Positions 40,798-49,703 are shown, counted from the stretch's first letter. The stretch is 64,000 nt of DNA from Halorhabdus salina (GCF_013839425.1 NZ_JACDNP010000001.1:248001-312000), one strand, 5' to 3'. A program made the numbers and translations. Notes: a model not told the origin generated them from the letters alone.

Positions 40798-41553
40798 GTG
40801 ACAGCGACGGTGGTCGACCTCCACGTGAAGGTGCTCGACGAGTCGGTCGTCGAGCGTGCCAAGCGACGCGGGCTGGACGCGATCGTCTACGCCCCGCACT
40901 TCCAGCGTCTGCCGGACGTACGAGCGACCGCCGAGCGATTTTCCGACGACGAATTACTCGTCGTCCCCGCACGGGAGGTGTTTACCGGCTCGTGGCGCAG
41001 TCGCCGGCACGTCCTCGCGATCGGACTGGCGGAACCGGTACCCGATTTCATCACGCTCGAGGCCGCGATAGACGAATTCGACCGCCAGAACGCCGCCGTG
41101 CTGGTTCCCCATCCGACGTTCCTGTCTGTCAGTCTCAGTCCCACCCAGATCGACCGCTATCGGGACACGATCGACGCGGTTGAGACGTACAATCCGAAAC
41201 ACTGGCCCCATCACAACCGCCGTGCGCGACGGATTGCCAGCGAACAGGACTTGCCTGCCTTCGCCTCGTCGTATGCCCACCTCCAGGGAACGGTCGGTGA
41301 AGCGTGGGTCGAATTCGATCGAGAGATCGACGACGAGACAGATCTCATCGACGCGCTCAGGGACGGGGCTGCCCGTGAGATCCGCCATCGATCGGGATTC
41401 GTTCACCAGGGCCGGTGTGCACAGGAATTCGCCCACCTCGGCTGGGAAAACTCCGGGAAGAAGATCGATCGCATCCTGCTTTCGGGCCGGGAGGCGACCC
41501 ATCCACATCAGCCGGCCTACGACGGACGGTTCGACGACGCGAGCGTCTATTGA
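40798..41553 (+). CDS. PHP-domain protein with altered metal ligands
   Basis: A 251-residue PHP-fold protein. The usual first motif H-x-H is here D-L-H-V-K; later ligand regions are V-V-P-A-R-E-V-F-T (Glu), V-L-V-P-H-P-T-F (His), E-T-Y-N-P-K-H and S-S-Y-A-H-L, where D-A-H is usual. Part of the trinuclear metal site is therefore kept and part replaced. PHP proteins are phosphoesterases; activity here is uncertain. An archaeal RNase P-like or regulatory role is not supported by anything visible. It ends 26 bp from a convergent gene. Confidence 0.72.
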   Translation: MTATVVDLHVKVLDESVVERAKRRGLDAIVYAPHFQRLPDVRATAERFSDDELLVVPAREVFTGSWRSRRHVLAIGLAEPVPDFITLEAAIDEFDRQNAAVLVPHPTFLSVSLSPTQIDRYRDTIDAVETYNPKHWPHHNRRARRIASEQDLPAFASSYAHLQGTVGEAWVEFDREIDDETDLIDALRDGAAREIRHRSGFVHQGRCAQEFAHLGWENSGKKIDRILLSGREATHPHQPAYDGRFDDASVY

Positions 41554-41579
41554 GGGCGTCCGGCCGCGGGATCGACGCC

Positions 41580-42068
41580 TCAGGCGATCCCCATCGCCTG
41601 CAGGCCCTGCCCGAAGGCCCGCTGTGGGACCTGGTAGATGATCGCGGCAGCCACGACGAGTTCGAAGCCAGTCACCGCCAGCATCATCGGTGTCGAGTAT
41701 TTGCTATCGACTCGCACGCCGATCGGGACGTCGAACTCCCGATCGAACAGCGGATAGAGCAATGCGAGGCCACGACGGGTCCCAAGCATATCCAGTGCGT
41801 AGTGGGAGAGCACGCCGATCCAGACGTACTGGAGGTTGCCGAAGTACAGCGGATAGGCCCCCACGATCCCGAGCACGAGGAGATTATGGAGCGTCTTGCG
41901 GTGGGTCCCAAAGGCGGTGTCGACATCCGGGAACAGCGCGCCCAGGACCATCGGGACCGAGACCGCCGCGATCATCACGAACGTCTCGACGTCACCGGAC
42001 GGTTCCAACAAATACCCGATTCCGACGCTCAACAGCAGGGCATTGAGAACGTGGCCGCGCTTGTTCAT
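41580..42068 (-). CDS. Membrane-bound metal-dependent hydrolase (YdjM/DUF457 type)
   Basis: A 162-residue protein with about four membrane helices. The family motif is present: M-N-K-R-G-H at the start, then G-A-L-F-P-D-V-D near residue 47, H-R-K-T-L-H-N near 58 and S-H-Y-A-L-D-M near 89, giving the His and Asp residues of a metal site within the membrane. ATG 42066-42068 opens the first of these. Substrate unknown; homologues have been linked loosely to envelope stress. Confidence 0.78.
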   Translation of the reverse strand: MNKRGHVLNALLLSVGIGYLLEPSGDVETFVMIAAVSVPMVLGALFPDVDTAFGTHRKTLHNLLVLGIVGAYPLYFGNLQYVWIGVLSHYALDMLGTRRGLALLYPLFDREFDVPIGVRVDSKYSTPMMLAVTGFELVVAAAIIYQVPQRAFGQGLQAMGIA

Positions 42069-42147
42069 CGCCCGATCAAACGACGGGTACCACTGAAAGG
42101 GTTTCCCACTCGAATCGGTGGCCGCTCCCGACCGCTCGGACAGCGAC

Positions 42148-42663
42148 TCACGGCGCGCCGCGTTCGACGGCCGCTTCGAGGTCTTCGAAGGCCTGCTCGG
42201 CGATCTGTCGCTTGATCGCCGTTCGGGACCCGTCGAACTCGTAGCGTCGGACACGCGTCGAGGAGTTCCCGCTGCCCCACGGCGCGGCGTAGGCGATGCC
42301 AACGAAAACTGTCCCGACTGGCTTCTCGTCAGAGCCGCCCGACGGCCCGGCGATGCCCGTCGTCGAGACGCCCCACGTCGTTCCCGCCCGATCACGGACG
42401 CCCTGGGCCATCTGGCGGGCGACCGGGTCGCTGACCGCTCCCGCTTCGTCGAGGGATTCGCGACTGACGGCGAGTTCCTCACGTTTGGCGTCGTAGGAGT
42501 ACGTCACCAGCGAGCGATCGAAATAGTCCGAAGAGCCGGGAACGTCCGTCAGCAACGAGCCGATCAATCCGCCGGTACAGGATTCGGCGACGGCGACTGT
42601 GGCTTCCCGGTCGCGGAGTGCGTCGCCGACGCGTTCCGCAATCGGAGGGATATCTTCGGTCAT
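42148..42663 (-). CDS. CinA-family nicotinamide-nucleotide amidohydrolase
   Basis: A 171-residue stand-alone CinA C-terminal (PncC) domain. V-A-E-S-C-T-G-G-L-I-G-S near residues 24-35 is the signature, followed by G-A-V-S-D-P-V-A, and S-T-T-G-I-A-G-P-S-G-G near 105-115. It deamidates nicotinamide mononucleotide to nicotinate mononucleotide in pyridine-nucleotide recycling. ATG 42661-42663 starts the domain. It is divergent from the aminotransferase gene about 100 bp away. Confidence 0.87.
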   Translation of the reverse strand: MTEDIPPIAERVGDALRDREATVAVAESCTGGLIGSLLTDVPGSSDYFDRSLVTYSYDAKREELAVSRESLDEAGAVSDPVARQMAQGVRDRAGTTWGVSTTGIAGPSGGSDEKPVGTVFVGIAYAAPWGSGNSSTRVRRYEFDGSRTAIKRQIAEQAFEDLEAAVERGAP

Positions 42664-42762
42664 GTGGGAGTATGCGTCAGCCCAGACCAAAAGCCCCAGG
42701 TCCCGGACAAAGTGACGACTACGAACGGAAAGACAAACCTGCCGGGACCGTCCAGCACGACC

Positions 42763-43878
42763 ATGGACTACGAGACGCCGCAGTTCTATCGCGTCATGCA
42801 GTATGCGGCCAAGGCCGACCGGGACGTCGTCGACATGGTTTCGGGGAGCCCCGACTGGGGCCCGCCGCCGGCGCTGCGTGACGGACTTCGCGCCTTCGCC
42901 GACCTCGACGCCGAGGCCTACGGCTACCCGCCCAGCCCCGGCATCGAACCGCTCCGAGACGCGATCGCACAGCGCCGCGACGTGCCCAAAGAAGCCGTCC
43001 TGGTCACGAACGGGGCTGGCGAGGCCAATCACCTTGCGACGGCAACGGCCCTGGACGAACGCGATGGCGACGAAGTGCTGGTGACCGACCCGGTCTATCC
43101 GTACTACGCCGGCCGAGCGAGCGTCCTGGGAGCGACACCACGGTTCGTGCCGACCGACGAGGACGGCCACCTCGACCCGGCCACGGTCCGAGAAGCGGCC
43201 AGTGCTGACACCGCGGCGATCGTCGTCACGACGCCCAACAACCCCACCGGGGCGGTCTATTCGGCCGAAACGATGGCCGAACTCGTCTCGATCGCCGAGG
43301 ACAACGACGCCATCCTCATCAGCGACGAGGTGTACGACCACTTCGATTACTCGGGCCGGTTCGCCAGCGCGCTGGACGTGGACTCACCGGCTCGCATCGT
43401 CACGAACTCCTTCTCGAAGACGCTCTCGGTGACCGGGTTGCGGATCGGTTATTCCGTAATTGCCGACGAGCAACTCCGGGAACGGGCACAAACGCGTCAC
43501 ATGCTGACGAACGTCGCGGTGAGTCGACCGGCACAGTACGCCGTGGCACACGCCCTCGAGCACACGACGACAGCGTGGTACGCCGATAACCGCCGGCGCG
43601 TCCGGGAGCGAATCGAACGGTTCACCGACACGCTCGACGCGATCGGTGCCGAGTACATCGATCCCGAGGGTGCTTTCTACGTCATGGCCAGGATCGACGG
43701 CCTCGATGGCTCGATCGAATCTGCCTTCGAACTCATCGACGAGGGTGGCGTCTCGGCGATGCCGGGTTCGGCCTTCGGCGAGACGAAGGCCGACTGGCTG
43801 CGGTTCTCGCTGTTGACACCACGGATCGAGCAAGCGTGTCGTCGTCTGGCGTCGTTCGTCGAGACGGCCGAGGACTGA
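42763..43878 (+). CDS. Class I/II pyridoxal-phosphate aminotransferase
   Basis: A 371-residue fold-I aminotransferase. G-Y-P-P-S-P-G near residue 52, T-N-G-A-G-E-A-N near 82 (phosphate loop), P-N-N-P-T-G near 160, D-E-V-Y near 188, the PLP-binding S-F-S-K-T near 218 and G-L-R-I-G-Y near 227 are present. It transfers amino groups between amino acids and 2-oxo acids; aspartate, tyrosine or alanine types cannot be distinguished. ATG 42763 lies in CCATGG and starts the protein at a typical position. Confidence 0.88.
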   Translation: MDYETPQFYRVMQYAAKADRDVVDMVSGSPDWGPPPALRDGLRAFADLDAEAYGYPPSPGIEPLRDAIAQRRDVPKEAVLVTNGAGEANHLATATALDERDGDEVLVTDPVYPYYAGRASVLGATPRFVPTDEDGHLDPATVREAASADTAAIVVTTPNNPTGAVYSAETMAELVSIAEDNDAILISDEVYDHFDYSGRFASALDVDSPARIVTNSFSKTLSVTGLRIGYSVIADEQLRERAQTRHMLTNVAVSRPAQYAVAHALEHTTTAWYADNRRRVRERIERFTDTLDAIGAEYIDPEGAFYVMARIDGLDGSIESAFELIDEGGVSAMPGSAFGETKADWLRFSLLTPRIEQACRRLASFVETAED

Positions 43879-43895
43879 GCGAGGAGGGTCGAAAT

Positions 43896-44933
43896 CTACG
43901 CGCCGTCGAGTGCGGCCGCCAGGTCGTCGAACTGCCGGCGGTAGTATGCCTCTGCGCGCGATCGAGCGAGCGACCCCTCACCGTCGTAGAGATCGTCGAA
44001 CCCACCCATTCGCCAGAGTAGCGTCGAAAACTGATAGAGGGGTTTGGTCCCCGCATACCTCTCGCCGGGATCGAATTCGCGCTCGGATCGATACCCGTCA
44101 TACAGGCACTCGCGTAACTGCTCACACTCCTCGCGGTCACGGAAGACCGAATCGATAAAGAGGAACTCCACCTGCGCGAGATTGTACATCGGATCGCCCG
44201 CGAGTGTTTGCTCCCAGTCGAGGACAGCCGAGATTGCCGAATCCTCGCCCGGCTCGAACAGGAGATTGCCCGGCCGGAAGTCGTCGTGAACCAGTCGAGG
44301 CACGTCCTGACGGGGCACCGTCGAGAGACGGGCTGTCAGTCGCTCTCTGGCGGTATCCTGTAAGTCTTCGAAGGTTGTCCCGGCCAGCCAATCGATGTGG
44401 CCACGCGTCAAGTCGGCAAAGTACTCCCGCCAGTCACTCGAGAGATCACGCACGAACAACCGACCATCACGGAGTGCAAGCCGGCCGTATCCCTCGAATG
44501 CGATCGTCGAGTGGAGATTGCCAAGAATCTGTCCGACTTCTTTCATGAGGTCGCTCCGCTGGTCGAGCGCGAGGCGTTCGAAGCGTTCGTCGAGATTCGT
44601 CCCGTGCATCCGTTCGGTCACGAAGTACGGCGGCACGTCTCGTTCCGGGTCCTCCTTGAAGACGAGAATTCCCGGCAATGGCACCTCGGTCCGCTCGGCG
44701 ATGAACTCGTGTAAGAACGGCTCGACGGCAAACGTCGAGCCCGTCTCCGGGGCGAATTTGACGACGACCTCGTACTCGGTGCCCTCGTACTGCAACGTCA
44801 CCCGGTAGACGGCAGCGCGCGTCCCGCCGGTGAGTTCCTGAAAGGAGAACGTCTCATACTCCGGTCCGGATTCCTCGAGTACGGCTTCGATCGCATCGGC
44901 AGACGTAGACACGGTTGTCCGAACACTCGGCAC
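43896..44933 (-). CDS. Aminoglycoside-phosphotransferase-like kinase (APH fold)
   Basis: A 345-residue small-molecule kinase. The N-lobe has V-V-V-K-F-A-P with the ATP-binding Lys near residue 60; the catalytic loop is L-V-H-D-D-F-R-P-G-N-L-L-F near 215 and the metal-binding Asp follows in V-L-D-W-E-Q near 239. Haloarchaea have many such APH/choline-kinase-like genes with unknown substrates, so antibiotic resistance should not be assumed. The start is GTG 44931-44933. It is divergent from the helicase gene. Confidence 0.82.
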   Translation of the reverse strand: MPSVRTTVSTSADAIEAVLEESGPEYETFSFQELTGGTRAAVYRVTLQYEGTEYEVVVKFAPETGSTFAVEPFLHEFIAERTEVPLPGILVFKEDPERDVPPYFVTERMHGTNLDERFERLALDQRSDLMKEVGQILGNLHSTIAFEGYGRLALRDGRLFVRDLSSDWREYFADLTRGHIDWLAGTTFEDLQDTARERLTARLSTVPRQDVPRLVHDDFRPGNLLFEPGEDSAISAVLDWEQTLAGDPMYNLAQVEFLFIDSVFRDREECEQLRECLYDGYRSEREFDPGERYAGTKPLYQFSTLLWRMGGFDDLYDGEGSLARSRAEAYYRRQFDDLAAALDGA

Positions 44934-44961
44934 ATCGCGTAATATCCCTGTCGGACTCTAT

Positions 44962-44980
44962 CAATAATGGAGTATTATTG
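44962..44980. promoter_or_regulatory. AT-rich inverted repeat in the divergent APH/helicase gap
   Basis: CAATAAT (44962-44968) and ATTATTG (44974-44980) are perfect inverted arms around GGAGT. It lies 29 bp from the APH start and 57 bp from the helicase start, suitable for an operator or overlapping box A elements for both genes. Confidence 0.4.
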
Positions 44981-44996
44981 GCATCATCGACAGCCA

Positions 44997-45026
44997 AACC
45001 CGTGGGTTCAAATCCGCCTGGGCCAC
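44997..45026 (+). other. tRNA 3'-end-like fragment
   Basis: The gap before the helicase gene contains GGTTCAAATCC (45004-45014), a perfect T-loop/B-box word, followed by GCCTGGGCCA like a 3' acceptor stem. The T-stem does not pair fully and no 5' half is present, so this is not a working tRNA gene. It could be a degraded attachment-site remnant or chance. Confidence 0.3.
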
Positions 45027-45036
45027 AGTACCGTCG

Positions 45037-47469
45037 ATGCCACGGGCCGCGGATTCCGGCCAGCCAGACTGGACACACTACTTCGGCTTTCCGGACGCCT
45101 ACGACGATCAGGCCGACGCGATCGAGTCGGCACTGCAGGCCGGCCGGTCGCAGGGCTTTCTGGCGATGGAAGGGCCCTGCGGGACTGGCAAGACCATGGC
45201 CGCACTGACCGCGGGTGCGACCCTGATTCGAGAGGGAGACTACGAACGACTACTGGTCGTCACGCCAGTCAAACAGCAGCGCCGCCAGTTCGTCGAGGAC
45301 CTCCGGCGACTGAATGCGGGACTCGAGGACCCCCTTGCCGGTCTCGCGCTCGTCGGCAAGCGCGACCTCTGTCCGTACGGTCGCGAGGATGTCTTCCCGC
45401 AAGACGCAAGCGTCCAAGAGCGGTGTGAGGACCTGCGTGAGAACACGGCTGAATTAGTCGAAAGCGACGGCCAAAGCGACGACAGACCGGTTGGCCACGC
45501 AGCCGTCAGCCCCCGTATCGAGGACATCTGGTGGGATCCACAGGTCGCCAGTGATCTGGCGAAGGCGGCCCGAACGGGCGGGATCGGCCAGCAGGCTGTC
45601 GCGGGCGCGCTCTCGACGGCTGGAAGCGAATCGCCGTACCGTCGGACTCAACCGACCGCTCCCGACGACATTGGCGGCGAGGATCCGCCGCTGTACTGCC
45701 CGTTCGAGGCCGACTGGTTCGCCCGGAACAAGGGCTCACCGATCGGCTTCGACGCTGGCGAGGGACACGTCCTCACGGCCGATGAGTATCTCCCGGGGAC
45801 GGTCGAACGCGGAACCTGCCCCCACCGCGCGATGGGCGTCCTGGTGGAGGCAGCCGACGTCGTGATCGGCAACTACAACCACCTCTTCGATCCCGGCTCG
45901 CGCCCGCTAATCGAGTCGATTCTCGACGAGGGAACCTTCGTGGTCGTCGACGAGGCCCATCGGCTGGAAGGGCGCGTCCGAGACCTGCTGTCGGATCGAC
46001 TCGGCCGCCAAACCATCGTCCAGGCGCGCAACGACTGCCATCAGTTGCTGACCTGGGCCCGCCAAAGCCAGGATCACAAACGCGAGGTGCGAGCCCATCT
46101 CGGTGATCACGATGTCCCACTGGACGTGGTAGAGCGGGCCCGGGACTTCTACGACGATCTGCTGGGCTGGCTGGACGACCGCATTGGGACGTACCTCGAC
46201 GAAACAGTCGGGCGAAATTGGCGGGCTGAGGATGCGGTCCTGCCCGAGCAGAGCCTGGAGATCCCACTCCGTGACCCCGACGAACCCGAACCCGACGAAC
46301 TCACGCGGTGGGCCGAAGGAGCAGGCTACGACGGCGGACTCTGGCGAAAACTCGATACGGTCGGCCTGGCAGTCGAAGACGCGACCGAGGAACTCGGCCT
46401 CTCTCGGACGCCGGTCACCGCGGCAACCGGCGTGATCGCGAGACGGTGGTGGGAGGCCGATCACGCGAGGGCCTTCCGGGAAATCGAACTCGAACACGCG
46501 CCACGGGACGACCAGCGAATCGATGGCTGGCGCGGGACCTACACCGCCGGGCTGACGCTGTTCGACTGCCTGCCGGCCGAGCCACTGGCCCGGACGTTCG
46601 ACGGCGTGGGCGGCGGCGTGTTGATGAGCGCGACCCTGGAACCACTCGACGTGTTCACCCGCGTCGCGGGGCTTGACTCGTTGGCCGACGGCGACGACGG
46701 AGACGGCCGGGCGGAACACGACGAGGGGCGACCCGTCCTGACCCGCTCGTATGGCCTCTCGTTCCCGCCCGAGAACCGGGCGAGCTGGATCGTCGACGCG
46801 ACGCCCTTCACGGCGCGCAATCGCGGTGACCCCGCGAGCATGGAACCGCTGGGGGATGAATGGAACGCCACGCGGGACGAGTACGCTCACGTCCTCCGGG
46901 CGATCGCGCGCAATCCTGGGAACGTCCTCATTGCGATGCCCAACTACCGGGAGGCGACCTGGGCCGGCGCGTACCTCGAGGAAGCCGTCGAGAAACCAAT
47001 CCTCGTCGACGAGTCCTCGAGTAACGAGGCGACAGAGTCGCTGAAGCGTGACTTTTTCGCTGGCGAGGGGACGGTTCTGGTTACCAGTACCCGGGGCACG
47101 CTCACAGAAGGCGTCGATTACGACGGCGAGAAGCTCCAGGCGGCCGCGGTCGTCGGGGTGCCACTGGTGAACATCGGCTCCCCGCGCGTCCGGGCCGTCC
47201 AGCGAGCCTACGGGGACGTCTTCGGCGAGGACCACGCCTTCGAATACGCGCTGACGATCCCGGCCGTCAGACGCGCCCGGCAGGCGATCGGCCGGGTGAT
47301 TCGCGGCGCTGACGAGGTCGGGGTTCGAGCGCTGGTCGGCGCACGATATACGCCCGACGCGCGTCACTCGGTCTACGGGTATCTCTCGCCCGCCGAGCGC
47401 AAGGAGTTCGTGACAATGGGTCCCGAGTTCCTCCCCGACCAGATCGAGCGGTTTTGGACGAACGACTGA
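45037..47469 (+). CDS. ATP-dependent DNA helicase of the XPD/Rad3/DinG family
   Basis: An 810-residue superfamily 2 helicase. Walker A is G-P-C-G-T-G-K-T near residues 46-53 and the DEAH box V-V-D-E-A-H is near 303-308. Four Cys residues between them (D-L-C-P-Y, E-R-C-E-D, L-Y-C-P-F and G-T-C-P-H) fit the iron-sulphur cluster of the family. Helicase motif V/VI is near the C-terminus (T-R-G-T-L-T-E-G-V-D-Y and R-A-R-Q-A-I-G-R-V-I-R-G). It unwinds DNA 5' to 3' in repair. Haloarchaea keep several Rad3 paralogues; this long type could be DinG-like. Confidence 0.88.
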   Translation: MPRAADSGQPDWTHYFGFPDAYDDQADAIESALQAGRSQGFLAMEGPCGTGKTMAALTAGATLIREGDYERLLVVTPVKQQRRQFVEDLRRLNAGLEDPLAGLALVGKRDLCPYGREDVFPQDASVQERCEDLRENTAELVESDGQSDDRPVGHAAVSPRIEDIWWDPQVASDLAKAARTGGIGQQAVAGALSTAGSESPYRRTQPTAPDDIGGEDPPLYCPFEADWFARNKGSPIGFDAGEGHVLTADEYLPGTVERGTCPHRAMGVLVEAADVVIGNYNHLFDPGSRPLIESILDEGTFVVVDEAHRLEGRVRDLLSDRLGRQTIVQARNDCHQLLTWARQSQDHKREVRAHLGDHDVPLDVVERARDFYDDLLGWLDDRIGTYLDETVGRNWRAEDAVLPEQSLEIPLRDPDEPEPDELTRWAEGAGYDGGLWRKLDTVGLAVEDATEELGLSRTPVTAATGVIARRWWEADHARAFREIELEHAPRDDQRIDGWRGTYTAGLTLFDCLPAEPLARTFDGVGGGVLMSATLEPLDVFTRVAGLDSLADGDDGDGRAEHDEGRPVLTRSYGLSFPPENRASWIVDATPFTARNRGDPASMEPLGDEWNATRDEYAHVLRAIARNPGNVLIAMPNYREATWAGAYLEEAVEKPILVDESSSNEATESLKRDFFAGEGTVLVTSTRGTLTEGVDYDGEKLQAAAVVGVPLVNIGSPRVRAVQRAYGDVFGEDHAFEYALTIPAVRRARQAIGRVIRGADEVGVRALVGARYTPDARHSVYGYLSPAERKEFVTMGPEFLPDQIERFWTND

Positions 47470-47900
47470 CCCGTCGACCCAATCACAGACAACAGTGACC
47501 CAAGACGGCACTGTCCGCAAGTGTCGTTCAAGCCGTGTGCCACCGTTCTCAATTGGGGGTGCCACCGTTTCAAAATACCCCTCTCGCTAGCGCGTCAGCC
47601 ACTAGGCTGAAAAATAATTGTAATTATAAATCAAGTTTATTCTCGGACAGGTTCGACATGATGCACAGGCCGGGCTATATGAGTGCCCCGAACGTGTTCG
47701 GAGTCAGTTGTTTCCTCGAATAGATTGAAGATATTGTCGTGATGGGGATACGTTACCGCTCGCCCGGTCGGGAACATCGCAGAGCGCTCGGTGCCAGAAC
47801 GACGAGTCGAGCGACGACGATCGCTTCTGGACGACGAGCGACCGACGTGGTCGACGGCGGTAACGCTGCTCGCGAATCCCCAACTGCAACGTGATCAATC
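47470..47900. other. 431-bp intergenic region before hcp: repeats, AT-rich promoter, no certain gene
   Basis: It holds a direct repeat GTGCCACCGTT (47537-47547 and 47559-47569, 22 bp apart) and a hairpin TCAGCC-ACTA-GGCTGA (47595-47610) that may end helicase transcription. An AT-rich box A TAATTATAAAT (47621-47631) follows. A tiny frame M-M-H-R-P-G-Y (ATG 47658, 21 codons, stop 47721-47723) begins about 30 nt after that box A. The 47724-47900 stretch has no clear feature. hcp has no obvious box A close to its ATG, so a long leader from the upstream promoter is possible. Confidence 0.4.
47537..47569 (+). repeat. Two 11-bp direct repeats upstream of hcp
   Basis: GTGCCACCGTT occurs at 47537-47547 and 47559-47569, a period of 22 bp, about two turns of the helix. 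Such spacing suits a regulator bound to one DNA face. It lies about 50 bp upstream of the AT-rich box A region. Confidence 0.5.
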
Positions 47901-49598
47901 ATGAGTATGTACTGCTATCAGTGTCAGGAGACGGTCGAGAACGAAGCGTGTACGGACGTCGGCGTCTGTGGGAAAGACGCCGAGACGGCGAATCTCCAGG
48001 ACCTGCTCGTCTGGGAGCTCAAGGGACTGGCCGCCCTCGGCGAAATGGCCCGCGAGAAAGGTATCGTCGACGAGGACGTCCAGGTATTCATCGTCGAGAG
48101 TCTCTTCTCGACGATCACGAACGTCAATTTCGACCCGGAGTGGTTCGAGAAACAAATCAACAACGGGCTCGACCTCCGGCGTGACCTGCGAGAACGCCTC
48201 GAAGCAGAAGTCGGCCCTATCGAGGACGCTGCTCTCCCCGAGGCCGCCACATGGGACGCCGAGGAAACGGCAGCATTCTACGAGAAAGCGACCGAAGTCG
48301 GCGTCCGATCGACCGACAACGAGGACGTCCGATCGCTCCGGGAGCTGTTGACCTACGGCATCAAGGGGATCGCCGCTTACGCCGATCACGCCCACGTCTT
48401 GGGTGAGCAAAAGGACGAGGTCAACGCGTTCGTCCAGCGCGGCCTCGCTGCGACGCTAGACGACGAATTGAGCGTCGACGAGTTGATCGAACTCGTCGTC
48501 GAGTGTGGCGAGATCAGCGTCGCGGTCATGGAAACCCTAGACGAGGCCCACACCAGCACCTACGGTCACCCCGAGCCGACCGAGGTCGACATCGGAACCC
48601 GTGACCGGCCGGGGATTCTCGTTAGCGGTCACGATCTGAAGGACCTCGAAGAACTGCTCGAACAGACCGAAGGCGAGGGCGTCGACGTCTACACCCACGG
48701 CGAAATGCTCCCGGCCCACGCCTATCCCGCCTTCGAGGAGTACGATCACTTCGTCGGCAACTACGGCAACGCCTGGTGGCAACAACACGAGGAGTTCGAG
48801 GCGTTCAACGGCCCGGTTCTGATGACTACCAACTGTCTGACCCCGCCAAAGGACTCCTACGCCGAGCGAACCTACACGACCGGCGTCGTCCGTTATCCCG
48901 GCCTGCCACACGTCGCGGACCGCTCCGAGGGCGAGTCCAAGGACTTCTCGGCACTACTCGAGCACGCCAAGGAGACCGAACCGCCCGAGGAGATCGAGTC
49001 CGGGACGGTCACCAACGGGTTCGCTCACGACGCCGTGCTCGACCGAGCCGAGGACGTCATCGAGGCCATCGAGGCCGGTGACGTGCGCGGGTTCGTCGTC
49101 ATGGGCGGCTGTGACGGTCGCCATCCCGAACGGGACTACTACACCGAGATGGCCAAATCGCTGCCCGAGGACGTCATCATCTTGACGGCCGGGTGTGCGA
49201 AGTACCGCTACAACAAGCTAGATCTGGGCGATATCGGCGGTATCCCACGCGTCCTCGACGCCGGCCAGTGCAACGATTCGTACTCGCTTTTGAAGATCGC
49301 GATGGAGCTCACCGAGGCCCTCGATGTCGAGGACGTCAACGACCTGCCGATCGCCTACGACATCGCGTGGTACGAGCAGAAAGCCGTGACTGTCCTACTG
49401 GCGTTGCTCAGTCAGGGTGTCGAGGGGATCCGACTCGGGCCGACCCTGCCTGCCTTCCTCTCGGAGAACGTCATCGACGTGCTGGTCGAGGAATTCGACA
49501 TCAAGCCGATCGACTCCGTCGAGGCCGACCGCGAAGCCATCCTCGCGGAACTCGAATCGAGTCCCCTGATCGACGCCAGTGCTGTTGCTGCAGACTGA
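47901..49598 (+). CDS. hcp: Hydroxylamine reductase / hybrid-cluster protein Hcp
   Basis: A 565-residue protein. The N-terminal cluster motif C-Y-Q-C-x8-C-T-D-V-G-V-C (C-x2-C-x8-C-x5-C) is the [4Fe-4S] class found in anaerobes rather than the [2Fe-2S] class of enterobacteria. Later ligands of the hybrid Fe-S-O cluster appear around T-N-C-L-T-P-P, G-G-C-D-G-R, A-G-C-A-K-Y and D-A-G-Q-C-N-D. The enzyme reduces hydroxylamine and nitric oxide in nitrosative stress under low oxygen. It is a single gene with a long upstream region. Confidence 0.93.
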   Translation: MSMYCYQCQETVENEACTDVGVCGKDAETANLQDLLVWELKGLAALGEMAREKGIVDEDVQVFIVESLFSTITNVNFDPEWFEKQINNGLDLRRDLRERLEAEVGPIEDAALPEAATWDAEETAAFYEKATEVGVRSTDNEDVRSLRELLTYGIKGIAAYADHAHVLGEQKDEVNAFVQRGLAATLDDELSVDELIELVVECGEISVAVMETLDEAHTSTYGHPEPTEVDIGTRDRPGILVSGHDLKDLEELLEQTEGEGVDVYTHGEMLPAHAYPAFEEYDHFVGNYGNAWWQQHEEFEAFNGPVLMTTNCLTPPKDSYAERTYTTGVVRYPGLPHVADRSEGESKDFSALLEHAKETEPPEEIESGTVTNGFAHDAVLDRAEDVIEAIEAGDVRGFVVMGGCDGRHPERDYYTEMAKSLPEDVIILTAGCAKYRYNKLDLGDIGGIPRVLDAGQCNDSYSLLKIAMELTEALDVEDVNDLPIAYDIAWYEQKAVTVLLALLSQGVEGIRLGPTLPAFLSENVIDVLVEEFDIKPIDSVEADREAILAELESSPLIDASAVAAD

Positions 49599-49703
49599 TC
49601 GAAGAGTCCGTTCGGCCTCGAAAGCGGCGGTTCGACCACGCACAGAGAACCCATCACACGATAGTACCGACGGGTTCTCAAGCCCAGGCTGGAAAAGACG
49701 GGC

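Noticed and set aside
43896-44933. Aminoglycoside resistance gene
   Set aside because: Although it has the APH fold, such kinases are numerous in haloarchaea, which are not targets of these drugs; only a general small-molecule kinase can be claimed.
44941-45036. Functional tRNA gene before the helicase
   Set aside because: Only the T-loop and an acceptor-like end are present; T-stem mismatches and no D-arm or anticodon arm.
45907-47565. Long minus-strand open frame opposite the helicase gene
   Set aside because: The plus strand encodes a complete helicase with all motifs; the antisense frame shows no domain and non-haloarchaeal composition.
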